Shown: positions 6,293 to 13,158 of the stretch, piece by piece
Numbering within the stretch: position 1 is the first letter of the stretch
How the letters are laid out: every line of letters starts with the position of its first letter
From: Gemmatimonadota bacterium
GTDB taxonomy: Bacteria; Gemmatimonadota; Gemmatimonadetes; Gemmatimonadales; GWC2-71-9
Direction of reading: 5' to 3'
Assembly (NCBI GenBank): GCA_003220905.1
Contig: QHTS01000038.1
Span: forward strand, 1-13,718
Length of the DNA stretch: 13,718 nt
Program-made: the position numbers and the translations under genes
Notes under the pieces: model-generated
Seen by the model: only the letters and a program-made list of their open reading frames with translations
Told to the model about the DNA's origin: nothing
Databases searched by the model: none

Positions 6293-9139
6293 CTAGTCGC
6301 CCACCGCCAGCACCTTGCGCAGGTATTGGCCGGTGAACGAGGCTTTCACCCGCGCCACGTCCTCCGGTGCTCCCGCGGCCAGCACGTCACCGCCCGCCGC
6401 GCCCCCCTCCGGCCCGAGATCGATCACCCAGTCGGCGGTCTTCACGACGTCCAGGTTGTGCTCGATCACCACGACCGTGTTCCCCTTGTCCACCAGCCGG
6501 TGCAACACCTCGAGCAGTAGGCGCACGTCCTCGAAGTGCAGACCGGTGGTCGGTTCGTCCAGGATGTAGAGGGTACGGCCCGTGTCGCGCTTGGCCAGCT
6601 CGGTGGCGAGCTTGACCCGCTGTGCCTCGCCGCCGGAGAGGGTGGTCGCCGACTGGCCGAGGTGGATGTAGCCCAACCCTACGTCGTTCAAGAGCTCCAG
6701 TTTCGTGCGGATGCGCGGCTGGTTCTCGAAGAAGTCGAGGGCCTCGGCCACCGACATATCGAGCACGTCGGCGATCGACCTTCCTTTATAGCGCACCTCG
6801 AGCGTCTCCCGGTTGTAGCGCCGCCCCTTGCAGACCTCGCAGGGGACATACACGTCGGGGAGAAAGTGCATTTCGACCTTCACCAGGCCGTCCCCCTGGC
6901 ACGCCTCGCAGCGCCCGCCCTTCACGTTGAAGGAAAACCGGCCGGGCCCGTAGCCGCGGATCTTGGATTCTGGCAGGTAGGTGTAGAGCTCGCGGATCGG
7001 CGTGAACAGCCCCGTGTACGTCGCCGGGTTGGACCGAGGGGTGCGCCCGATCGGGCTCTGGTCGATGTCGATGACCTTGTCGATCTGGTCGAGCCCTTCG
7101 AGCCGGTCGTGCGCGCCGGGCATCACCTTGGCGCGGTAGAAGTGCCGGGCGAGGGCGCGGTACAGGATGTCCGTCACGAGCGTCGACTTCCCCGAGCCCG
7201 ACAGGCCGGTGACCGCGACGAACAGGCCCAGCGGAAACTCCACGGTGAGGTCGCGGAGGTTGTGCTGGCGGGCTCCGATCACCGCGAGCTTGCGCTCGGG
7301 GTCGGGCGTCCGGCGTCGGGGCGGGACCGGGATCCGCAGCTCGCCCCGCAGGTAGCGCCCGGTGAGGGAGTCGGGGTGGTCGAGCACGGCCTTGACCGGG
7401 CCCTCGACGACGACCTCACCACCGTGCCGGCCGGCGCGGGGGCCCAGGTCCACCACGTGGTCCGCAGAGCGGATCGTCTCCTCGTCGTGCTCCACGACGA
7501 GCACCGTGTTGCCGAGGTCGCGGAGCTCCTTCAAGGTCGCGAGCAGCCGCGCGTTGTCGCGCTGGTGCAGCCCGATCGATGGCTCGTCGAGAATGTAGAG
7601 CACGCCCACGAGCCGGCTCCCGATTTGGGTGGCCAGCCGGATGCGCTGGGCCTCTCCGCCCGAGAGCGAGTCCGCGGAGCGGCCGAGGGTGAGGTATTCG
7701 AGGCCCACGTTGCGCAGGAAGCGGAGGCGATCGTTCACCTCCTTGAGGATCGGCCGGGCGATCTCCGGGTCGAGACCTCCCCCCGTCCGCCCGTTCCCGC
7801 GCAGCGGGATGCTCTCGAAGAACGCCAGCGCGTCCGTCACCGGGAGGTCCACGACATCGCCGATGCTCTTGCCGTGGAGCAGCACCGACAGGCTCTCCGG
7901 GCGCAGCCGCTTACCGCCGCATGTGGGGCACGGCTGCTCGATCATGTACTCCTCGAGCTGCTCGCGCACGCTGTCGGAGGCCGTCTCCCGGTAGCGCCGC
8001 TCGACGTGCTTCAGGACCCCATCCCAGCCCGACTCGTACTCGCCGTGCCAGCGCTCGCTGTCGTACTGGAACGTGAGCGTCTTTCCGGGCGCCCCGGACA
8101 GGACGACCTTTTGCACGGCGGCGGGCAGCGCCTGCCACGGACTGTTCAGGTCGAACTTGAACGCGCGGGCCAGGCTCGGCAGAATCACCTTGCGCACGTA
8201 GCCGCTCGGCTCGCCCCACGGCAGGATGACCCCTTCGAGAATCGAGAGGCTCGGGTCGCCGAGCACCAGGTCGGGGCTCACCTCGCGCCGGGTCCCGAGT
8301 CCCGAGCAGTCGGGGCACGCACCGAACGGCGAATTGAAGGAGAACTGCCGCGGCTCGAACTCGGGGAGCGACAGGCCGCACGTGGGGCAGGCGTAGCGTT
8401 CGGAGAAGAGCGTGGCCTTGGCGCCATGCACGACCTCCACGGTCCCGTCCGCGGCCTTGAGCGCCGTCTCGATCGAGTCGGCGAGCCGGGAGCGGTCCGC
8501 CCGGCGCACGACCAGCCGGTCCACCACGACCGCGACGTCGTGGTTCTGGCGGCGGTTGAGCTTCGGCACCTGCGCGAGGTCGTAGGTCTCGCCGTCCACG
8601 CGGACGCGCACGAACCCCTGCTTCTTGGCGGCCTCGAACACGTCGCGGAACTCGCCCTTGCGGCCGCGCACCAGCGGGGCGAGGACCTCGAGCTTCGTTC
8701 CCTCCGGCCAGGCGAGCGCCAGGTCGGTGATTTGCGAGGCGCTCTGACGCTCGATCGGCGAGCCATCCTTGGGACAGTGCGGCGTCCCGAGCCGCGCCCA
8801 CAGGAGGCGCAGGTAGTCGTAGACCTCTGTGATCGTACCGACCGTCGAGCGCGGGTTATGGCCGGCCGTCTTCTGCTCGATCGAGATGGCCGGCGAGAGT
8901 CCCTCGATCGCGTCTACGTCGGGCTTCTCCATCAACCCGAGGAACTGGCGGGCGTAGGCGGAGAGCGATTCGACATAGCGCCGCTGCCCCTCGGCGTAAA
9001 TCGTGTCGAACGCGAGCGACGACTTCCCCGATCCCGACAACCCCGTGATGACGGTCAGACTGTCGCGCGGGATCTCGACCGTGATGTTCTTGAGGTTGTG
9101 CTCGCGGGCGCCTCTGACGACTAACGACTCGCTGGACAT
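6293..9139 (-). CDS. uvrA: Excinuclease ABC subunit A
   Basis: UvrA is the DNA-damage-sensing ATPase of nucleotide excision repair; it loads UvrB at lesions. The protein is 948 aa, normal for the family. It has two ABC modules: Walker A GLSGSGKSS at 33-41 and GLSGSGKST at 645-653, signatures LSGGEAQR at 492-499 and 834-841, and Walker B stretches LYILDEPSIGL and LYILDEPTTGL. Three CxxC pair regions are visible, CPTCGLS...CPDCSG, CPTCGGKRLR and CEACQGDG...CEVCKGRR; the last is the DNA-binding zinc module. The ATG at 9139 starts MSSESLVVRGAREHNLKN as expected. The frame continues upstream to 9244, but that part crosses an inverted repeat and is not UvrA-like. uvrA diverges from cutA, and the small-protein/pspA cluster follows on its strand. 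I saw no LexA box. Confidence 0.98.
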   Translation of the reverse strand: MSSESLVVRGAREHNLKNITVEIPRDSLTVITGLSGSGKSSLAFDTIYAEGQRRYVESLSAYARQFLGLMEKPDVDAIEGLSPAISIEQKTAGHNPRSTVGTITEVYDYLRLLWARLGTPHCPKDGSPIERQSASQITDLALAWPEGTKLEVLAPLVRGRKGEFRDVFEAAKKQGFVRVRVDGETYDLAQVPKLNRRQNHDVAVVVDRLVVRRADRSRLADSIETALKAADGTVEVVHGAKATLFSERYACPTCGLSLPEFEPRQFSFNSPFGACPDCSGLGTRREVSPDLVLGDPSLSILEGVILPWGEPSGYVRKVILPSLARAFKFDLNSPWQALPAAVQKVVLSGAPGKTLTFQYDSERWHGEYESGWDGVLKHVERRYRETASDSVREQLEEYMIEQPCPTCGGKRLRPESLSVLLHGKSIGDVVDLPVTDALAFFESIPLRGNGRTGGGLDPEIARPILKEVNDRLRFLRNVGLEYLTLGRSADSLSGGEAQRIRLATQIGSRLVGVLYILDEPSIGLHQRDNARLLATLKELRDLGNTVLVVEHDEETIRSADHVVDLGPRAGRHGGEVVVEGPVKAVLDHPDSLTGRYLRGELRIPVPPRRRTPDPERKLAVIGARQHNLRDLTVEFPLGLFVAVTGLSGSGKSTLVTDILYRALARHFYRAKVMPGAHDRLEGLDQIDKVIDIDQSPIGRTPRSNPATYTGLFTPIRELYTYLPESKIRGYGPGRFSFNVKGGRCEACQGDGLVKVEMHFLPDVYVPCEVCKGRRYNRETLEVRYKGRSIADVLDMSVAEALDFFENQPRIRTKLELLNDVGLGYIHLGQSATTLSGGEAQRVKLATELAKRDTGRTLYILDEPTTGLHFEDVRLLLEVLHRLVDKGNTVVVIEHNLDVVKTADWVIDLGPEGGAAGGDVLAAGAPEDVARVKASFTGQYLRKVLAVGD

Positions 9140-9147
9140 AGACTCGT

Positions 9148-9177
9148 AGGCTAGAAGGCTGACGGGTTCCCGGTCAA
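9148..9177 (-). promoter_or_regulatory. uvrA: Putative uvrA promoter, leaderless or nearly so
   Basis: On the minus strand, TTGACC (9172-9177) is followed after 18 nt by TAGCCT (9148-9153, a TANNNT -10). The predicted start point is within a few nucleotides of the ATG at 9139, and no Shine-Dalgarno precedes the ATG. The -35 is 12 nt from the left edge of the inverted repeat at 9190-9280. Confidence 0.45.
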
Positions 9178-9189
9178 CTCTCCGTATTT

Positions 9190-9280
9190 CGGGAGCGGGG
9201 AGCAGGGAGCGGGGAGCGGTACTCTTCCGTGCACCGTCAGGCACGACGCCCGGCTCCCTGTTCCCTGCTCCCCGCTCCCG
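9190..9280. repeat. Long inverted repeat between uvrA and cutA
   Basis: The left arm (9190-9217) and right arm (9253-9280) can pair over 28 positions. The outer 19 bp are perfect (CGGGAGCGGGGAGCAGGGA against its complement). Within the inner 9 there are two G-T pairs and no mismatch. The 35-nt loop holds a smaller hairpin, CGTGC (9228-9232) with GCACG (9241-9245). Each arm is itself built from GGGAGC-like units. The structure occupies the space between the proposed uvrA and cutA -35 elements. No T-run follows it, so it is not a clear terminator; cruciform extrusion, an operator, or a dispersed repeat element are alternatives. Confidence 0.85.
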
Positions 9281-9288
9281 GTGTTCTC

Positions 9289-9317
9289 TTGCCTAACCCC
9301 GCTCGGTTCCCTACGTT
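9289..9317 (+). promoter_or_regulatory. Putative cutA operon promoter
   Basis: TTGCCT (9289-9294), a 17-nt spacer, then TACGTT (9312-9317), the same -10 hexamer as before cysS. Transcription would start near 9324, about 5 nt before the cutA ATG. The upstream bases CCTCCCCT are the opposite of a Shine-Dalgarno, so short-leader initiation is plausible. The -35 match is only moderate. Confidence 0.4.
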
Positions 9318-9328
9318 AGCCCTCCCCT

Positions 9329-9652
9329 ATGGCTCAGACCGCGCTGGTGGTGCTGACCACGCTCGCGAACGATGCCGACGCGCGGGCGCTCGTCACAGCC
9401 CTGGTCGCGGCACGCCTGGTAGCTTGTGGGACGCTCCTCCCGGGCGCCCGCTCGATCTACCGCTGGGAGGGACAGGTGACGGAGGAGGCCGAAGTGGTGG
9501 TCCTGCTGAAGACGGACGCGTCGAGGTGGGAGGCGCTGTGCGCCGCCGTGCGGGAGCGGCATCCATACCAGGTGCCGGAGCTGCTCGCGCTGCCGGTCGC
9601 GCGGGGGCTCGAGCAGTACCTCTCCTGGCTCACGAGCGAGGTGGTCGGGTGA
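9329..9652 (+). CDS. cutA: Divalent-cation tolerance protein CutA
   Basis: This 107-aa protein is a clear CutA1 family member, a small ferredoxin-like trimer found in the cytoplasm of most organisms and historically linked to copper tolerance, with its true role unsettled. Diagnostic segments are RLVACGTLLPGARSIYRWEG (29-48), EVVVLLKT (55-62) and HPYQVPE (78-84), followed by YLSWL near the C-terminus. Length is typical. The ATG at 9329 fits the family's N-terminus and has no Shine-Dalgarno. It is the first gene of a six-gene operon: its TGA overlaps the GTG of the TPR gene by 4 nt. Confidence 0.95.
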   Translation: MAQTALVVLTTLANDADARALVTALVAARLVACGTLLPGARSIYRWEGQVTEEAEVVVLLKTDASRWEALCAAVRERHPYQVPELLALPVARGLEQYLSWLTSEVVG

Positions 9653-10320
9653 TCCGCAAGCGCGAGCCGCGGTGGCAGTCGGCGGCCGAACGAGCCCGGG
9701 TCGCGGCCGAGCTGATCGAGGAAGCGGAATCGCTTACCGAGACCAGCACCATCGCCTCACCGGCGGACGTGGCCCGCGCCGGCCTGCCCCCCCCGATCAC
9801 CGCCCAGTTGCCGGCGCCCGCGCCGCCGCCCGCGCCGGCCGAGGCGCCCGCGCCCGCCGGATCCGTGGCCGAGCCGACGCTCGACGCCGCGCTCGCGGCG
9901 GACCCGGACAACGTCCCGCTGTTGGTCGAGCGGGCCGGCCTGCTCGCAGGCGCGACGCACTACCGCGCGGCGCAGCAGGATTACGAGCGCGCGCTGCGCG
10001 TCGACCCGATCCACGGCGAGGCGCTGACGGGCCTCGGCGTGCTGCTTTCGCGCCGCGGGTTGTGGAGCGAAGCGGTGCCGCACCTGCGGCGCGCGTCGGA
10101 GGTCGACCCGGGCCGGGCGGCCGCCTGGTTCTATCTGGGCGAAGCGCTCAATCACGTGGACGAGCTCGAGGGTGCGCTGGCCGCCTACGAGCGCGCCGTC
10201 GAGCTCGAGCCCCGCAACACGCGGGCGCTCTACGGCCTCGGGATTGTGCTGGACCGGCTCAAGCGCCCGGACGAGGCAACGCGGATCTATCGCCGCTCGC
10301 GGGAGGCCGGCGGGGGGTGA
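9649..10320 (+). CDS. TPR-repeat protein
   Basis: This 223-aa protein has three parts: a charged N-terminal helix (about 1-30), a Pro/Ala-rich linker (about 38-75, many PAPAPPPAPA-like steps) and a tetratricopeptide domain from about 88 to the end. Four TPR units are visible near 89-120, 122-154, 156-188 and 190-221, with the usual A/Y/A pattern, for example YLGEALNHVDELEGALAAYE and YGLGIVLDRLKRPDEATRIY. TPRs bind partner proteins; the partner here is unknown, but the operon suggests the macro-domain or transglutaminase-like protein. No signal peptide or TM is seen, so it is likely cytoplasmic. The GTG at 9649 overlaps the cutA stop (GTGA) and has GAGG just upstream. The frame is open far upstream, but that would run through cutA. 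Confidence 0.88.
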   Translation: MIRKREPRWQSAAERARVAAELIEEAESLTETSTIASPADVARAGLPPPITAQLPAPAPPPAPAEAPAPAGSVAEPTLDAALAADPDNVPLLVERAGLLAGATHYRAAQQDYERALRVDPIHGEALTGLGVLLSRRGLWSEAVPHLRRASEVDPGRAAAWFYLGEALNHVDELEGALAAYERAVELEPRNTRALYGLGIVLDRLKRPDEATRIYRRSREAGGG

Positions 10321-10832
10321 TCCGCGTGGTCGTGGACGATCTCGCGTTCCTCGCGGCGGCGGCCGTCGTGCGCCCCGCCACGACCCGTCTCGATCCGACG
10401 ACGCCGGCCGTCCGCCGGCTGGAGACGGTGGGAGGCACGGCGTTCACGCGCGGGCTGCACGTACAAAAGGAGCTCGCGGTGGGAGCGGCGGTGGTGACCG
10501 CCGGTGGAGGGGACCTGCCGGCGGAGTTCGTCATCCACGCGGTGATCCAAAGCGACACCGAGCCGGTTACCCGCGACGGGGTGGCGCGCGCGTGGCGCTC
10601 GACGCTGGAGCAGGCGCAGGAGTGGGAGTTCACGACCCTCACGGTGCCCCCGATCGGGACCGGGGCCGGGAACCTCTCGGTCGAGGACGCCGCCGACATC
10701 ATGGTGCCCATCCTCAAGACTCATCTCGGGAACGCTGCCTTTCCCGCCAGCGTGTCCATCGTGGTGGAGACGCCCGAGGAGCGCGACGCGTTCGAGGCCG
10801 CCCTGCGGCGCAGCGGGGCGGCCGAGTCATGA
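10317..10832 (+). CDS. Macro-domain protein with altered ligand motif
   Basis: This 171-aa protein has the core of a macro (ADP-ribose-binding) domain: GAAVVTAGGGDLPAEFVIHAV at about 56-76 and TTLTVPPIGTGAGNLSVEDAAD at about 104-125, both hallmark segments. The N-terminal part differs. Where active members have a GDIT and an NAAN motif followed by a Gly-rich loop, this protein reads VVDDLAFLAAAAVVRPATTRLDP (4-26), so the catalytic-type Asn is missing. It may bind a nucleotide or ADP-ribose without hydrolysis, or have changed ligand. The GTG at 10317 overlaps the TPR stop (GTGA), with GGAGG at 10302-10306. The TGA overlaps the next ATG. The domain assignment is good; the function is inference. 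Confidence 0.82.
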   Translation: MIRVVVDDLAFLAAAAVVRPATTRLDPTTPAVRRLETVGGTAFTRGLHVQKELAVGAAVVTAGGGDLPAEFVIHAVIQSDTEPVTRDGVARAWRSTLEQAQEWEFTTLTVPPIGTGAGNLSVEDAADIMVPILKTHLGNAAFPASVSIVVETPEERDAFEAALRRSGAAES

Positions 10833-12382
10833 CGCGTCGCACCTGGGCCGTCGCGATCCTGGGCGCATGGACCGCTTCACTCGGGTGGCTCGTGAAGCGG
10901 GAGTTCTTCCGCCCCACGGGAACGCGGCTGGCGGAAGCGGCCCTGAGCGTGCCGCCGGGCGCCGTCTACTATCGTTTGGACGTCGCGGGCCAGCAGGTCG
11001 GGTTCGCATCGTCCACGATCGACACTCAGGCGACGACCATCGGCGTGACGGACATCCTCGTGCTCCGCATCCCGGCGCTCGGCGTGCTGCACCGGACCGC
11101 GGCCATGAGCCGGGCGACCCTGTCCCGAACCCTGCGGCTCGAGCGGGTGGACGCCCGCTTCGACGGCGATCTGGGCCGGTTCGCCACGCGCAGCCTCGTC
11201 GCGGGCGACACGCTGCTCACGGTGACCCTGCTCGCCGGCCCGGACTCCGAGACCACCCACGTCCCCCTGGCGCGCCCGATCGTGCTCCCGACGCTGTTGC
11301 CGCTGCGGCTGGCGTTCGGTGGCGAGCTGAAGCGCGGCAAGACCTACTCGAGCGTGGTGTTCGATCCGATACTCCTCGCCGAGCGGCCGGTGACCGTGCT
11401 CGTGGCGGCGGAGTCCACGCTCGTCGTCGCCGACAGCGCGGGGTACGACTCGACCGCGCTGGCGTGGGTGCCGGCGCATTTTGACACCGTACGGGCGTTC
11501 CGCATCGAGCAGCGCGAGGGGGAGGGGGAGGGGGAGGGGGGGATGACGACGCGCGCGTGGATCGACGCGCAGGGCCACATCGTGCGTGCCGAGAACGCGG
11601 TCGGCTTCGTCATGGAACGGACCGCGTTCGAGCTCGCCTACACGAATTTCCGGCACCGGGATACGACGCGACTGATTCGCGCGAGCGCCGCGCCGGGCCC
11701 CGGCGATGTAGTGGCGACGACGGTGCTCGCTGCGCGCGCGCCGCTTCCACCCGACACGGTGTCGCTGTTTCGGGTGCGGCTCGGGGGAATAGCACCCGGA
11801 GCGCTCGATCTCGGAGGCGGACGCCAGGAGGTGAGCGGTGACACCCTGGTGATCCGCCGCCAGACCCCAGCGGCACTCGCCGCCCACTACCGTCTGCCGG
11901 CCCGCGACTCGAGCCTCGCCCGCTGGCTCGCCGCCGCTCCGCTGATCCAGAGCGACGACCCCCGCCTCCAGGCGCAGACTCGGCTCATCATCGGGCAGGA
12001 GCAGGATCCGGCGCGCGCGGCCCGGCGCCTCGCCGCATGGGTACGTGCCCATGTGGAGCGGCGGTCGACCGTGGCCGGGCCCAGCGCCGTGCAGGTGCTC
12101 GAGACGCGAGTCGGGGACTGCAACGAGCACGCGGTGCTGTTCGTCGCCCTGGCGCGGGCAGCCGGACTGCCGGCTCGCACGGTCGCGGGACTCGTGCCCG
12201 TGGGCGGGCGATTCTACTATCACGCGTGGGCCGAGGTGTACCTCGGAGACTGGGTTGCCGTGGACCCGATGCTGGACGAGTTCCCCGCCGGCGCCGCGCA
12301 CGTGCGCTTCAGCATCGGCGGCCTTGCCCGGCACGCAGAGCTCGTGCGCCTGATCGGGCGCATCAAGGTCGAGGTGCTATGA
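10829..12382 (+). CDS. Membrane-anchored transglutaminase-like protein
   Basis: This 517-aa protein starts with a short positively charged N-terminus and one hydrophobic segment (about 5-20, AVAILGAWTASLGWL), either an anchor or an uncleaved signal. A long beta-rich region without a recognised family covers about 40-395. The C-terminal transglutaminase-like (papain-fold) core carries the triad Cys431 (GDCNEHA), His465 (YYHAWAEVYLGDW) and Asp479 (VAVDPM), all present. Such domains in bacteria act mostly as proteases or amidases on peptides or cell-wall material; the reaction here is unknown. Codons 230-237 are a pure Glu-Gly repeat encoded by four GAGGGG units. The ATG overlaps the macro stop, and the TGA overlaps the ABC ATPase start, so it may act outside the membrane together with that exporter. 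Confidence 0.88.
   Translation: MTRRTWAVAILGAWTASLGWLVKREFFRPTGTRLAEAALSVPPGAVYYRLDVAGQQVGFASSTIDTQATTIGVTDILVLRIPALGVLHRTAAMSRATLSRTLRLERVDARFDGDLGRFATRSLVAGDTLLTVTLLAGPDSETTHVPLARPIVLPTLLPLRLAFGGELKRGKTYSSVVFDPILLAERPVTVLVAAESTLVVADSAGYDSTALAWVPAHFDTVRAFRIEQREGEGEGEGGMTTRAWIDAQGHIVRAENAVGFVMERTAFELAYTNFRHRDTTRLIRASAAPGPGDVVATTVLAARAPLPPDTVSLFRVRLGGIAPGALDLGGGRQEVSGDTLVIRRQTPAALAAHYRLPARDSSLARWLAAAPLIQSDDPRLQAQTRLIIGQEQDPARAARRLAAWVRAHVERRSTVAGPSAVQVLETRVGDCNEHAVLFVALARAAGLPARTVAGLVPVGGRFYYHAWAEVYLGDWVAVDPMLDEFPAGAAHVRFSIGGLARHAELVRLIGRIKVEVL
11516..11542 (+). repeat. GAGGGG hexamer repeat with G-quadruplex motif
   Basis: Four perfect GAGGGG units followed by GGG lie inside the transglutaminase-like gene. 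The G-tracts at 11518-11522, 11524-11528, 11530-11534 and 11536-11542 are separated by single A bases, which fits a very stable four-tract G-quadruplex with 1-nt loops on the coding strand and mRNA. Each unit adds Glu-Gly, so slippage by whole units keeps the reading frame. Confidence 0.9.
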
Positions 12383-13158
12383 TCCGACTGGAGAACCTGA
12401 CCAAGCACTACGGCAGCTTCGTCGCCGTCGACGACATCTCGCTGGACGTCCCCCGGGGTCTGCTCTACGGATTCCTCGGTCCGAACGGCGCCGGGAAGAC
12501 CACCACGCTCCGCATCATCGCCGGCATCCTCCGGCCCACGAACGGGCGCGTCCTGCTGGGCGGTGACGACGTGCATGAGAATCCGATCCCGGCCAAGATG
12601 CGGCTCGGCTTCATTCCTGACCGGCCGTTCGTGTACGACAAGCTCACCGGGGTCGAGTTCCTGCGCTTCGTGGCCGCGCTGTACGGCCAGGAAGGCGCTG
12701 CGGTCGAGCGACGCATTGCCGAGCTGCTCGAGGTGTTCGAGCTGGCGAGCTGGAAGGACGAGCTGGTGGAAGCGTACAGTCACGGCATGCGCCAGAAGCT
12801 GATCATCTCGAGCGCGCTCATCCACCGGCCGCAGTGCATCGTGGTGGACGAGCCGATGGTGGGCCTCGACCCCAAGGCGGCGCGTCAGCTCAAGGACATC
12901 TTCCGCCAGTTCGTCGGCCGCGGGGGCACCGTCCTGATGAGCACCCACACTCTGGAGGTGGCCGAGGCGATGTGCGACCGCATCGCCATCATCCAGCACG
13001 GCAAGATCGTCGCGGAGGGGACGGTGGACGACCTGCGGCGGCAGCACCGCGCCGGCGACGCGAGCCTCGAGGAGCTGTTCCTGAAGCTCACCGGAGGGGC
13101 GCAGGTCCGCGACCTGGTCGAAGTGCTGGGCGACGGAGACGGGGGAGGCGCCGCATGA
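12379..13158 (+). CDS. ABC transporter ATP-binding protein (ABC-2 type)
   Basis: This 259-aa ATPase energises the membrane protein encoded next. Visible motifs: Walker A GPNGAGKTT at 34-42, a non-canonical signature YSHGMRQK at 133-140 in place of LSGGQ, Walker B CIVVDEP with Asp157 and Glu158, D-loop VGLDP, and H-loop His190 (STHTLE). The SHGMxQK signature is common in the EcsA/CcmA-like branch of ABC-2 exporters. A C-terminal extension (about 225-259) ends with Gly/Asp-rich residues. The ATG at 12379 overlaps the previous stop (ATGA) and is preceded by GAGGT. The TGA overlaps the permease ATG. The substrate cannot be read from the sequence; the transglutaminase-like protein encoded upstream is the natural candidate partner. 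Confidence 0.95.
   Translation: MIRLENLTKHYGSFVAVDDISLDVPRGLLYGFLGPNGAGKTTTLRIIAGILRPTNGRVLLGGDDVHENPIPAKMRLGFIPDRPFVYDKLTGVEFLRFVAALYGQEGAAVERRIAELLEVFELASWKDELVEAYSHGMRQKLIISSALIHRPQCIVVDEPMVGLDPKAARQLKDIFRQFVGRGGTVLMSTHTLEVAEAMCDRIAIIQHGKIVAEGTVDDLRRQHRAGDASLEELFLKLTGGAQVRDLVEVLGDGDGGGAA

Noticed and set aside
6536..9124. 862-codon open frame on the plus strand
   Set aside because: It is antisense to uvrA, whose motifs are complete. Its product is Arg/Asp/His/Val-rich with no domain; a mirror of GC-biased codons.
9140..9244. N-terminal extension of uvrA to 9244
   Set aside because: The added 35 residues run through the inverted repeat and the proposed promoter, and UvrA normally begins close to the LVVRGAREHNLKN segment.
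9190..9280. CRISPR or insertion-sequence end
   Set aside because: There are only two inverted arms with no regular spacers, no transposase and no target-site duplication.
10877..12334. 485-codon open frame on the minus strand
   Set aside because: Antisense to the transglutaminase-like gene, which has an intact catalytic triad and overlapping junctions. The product is Arg/His/Gly-rich.
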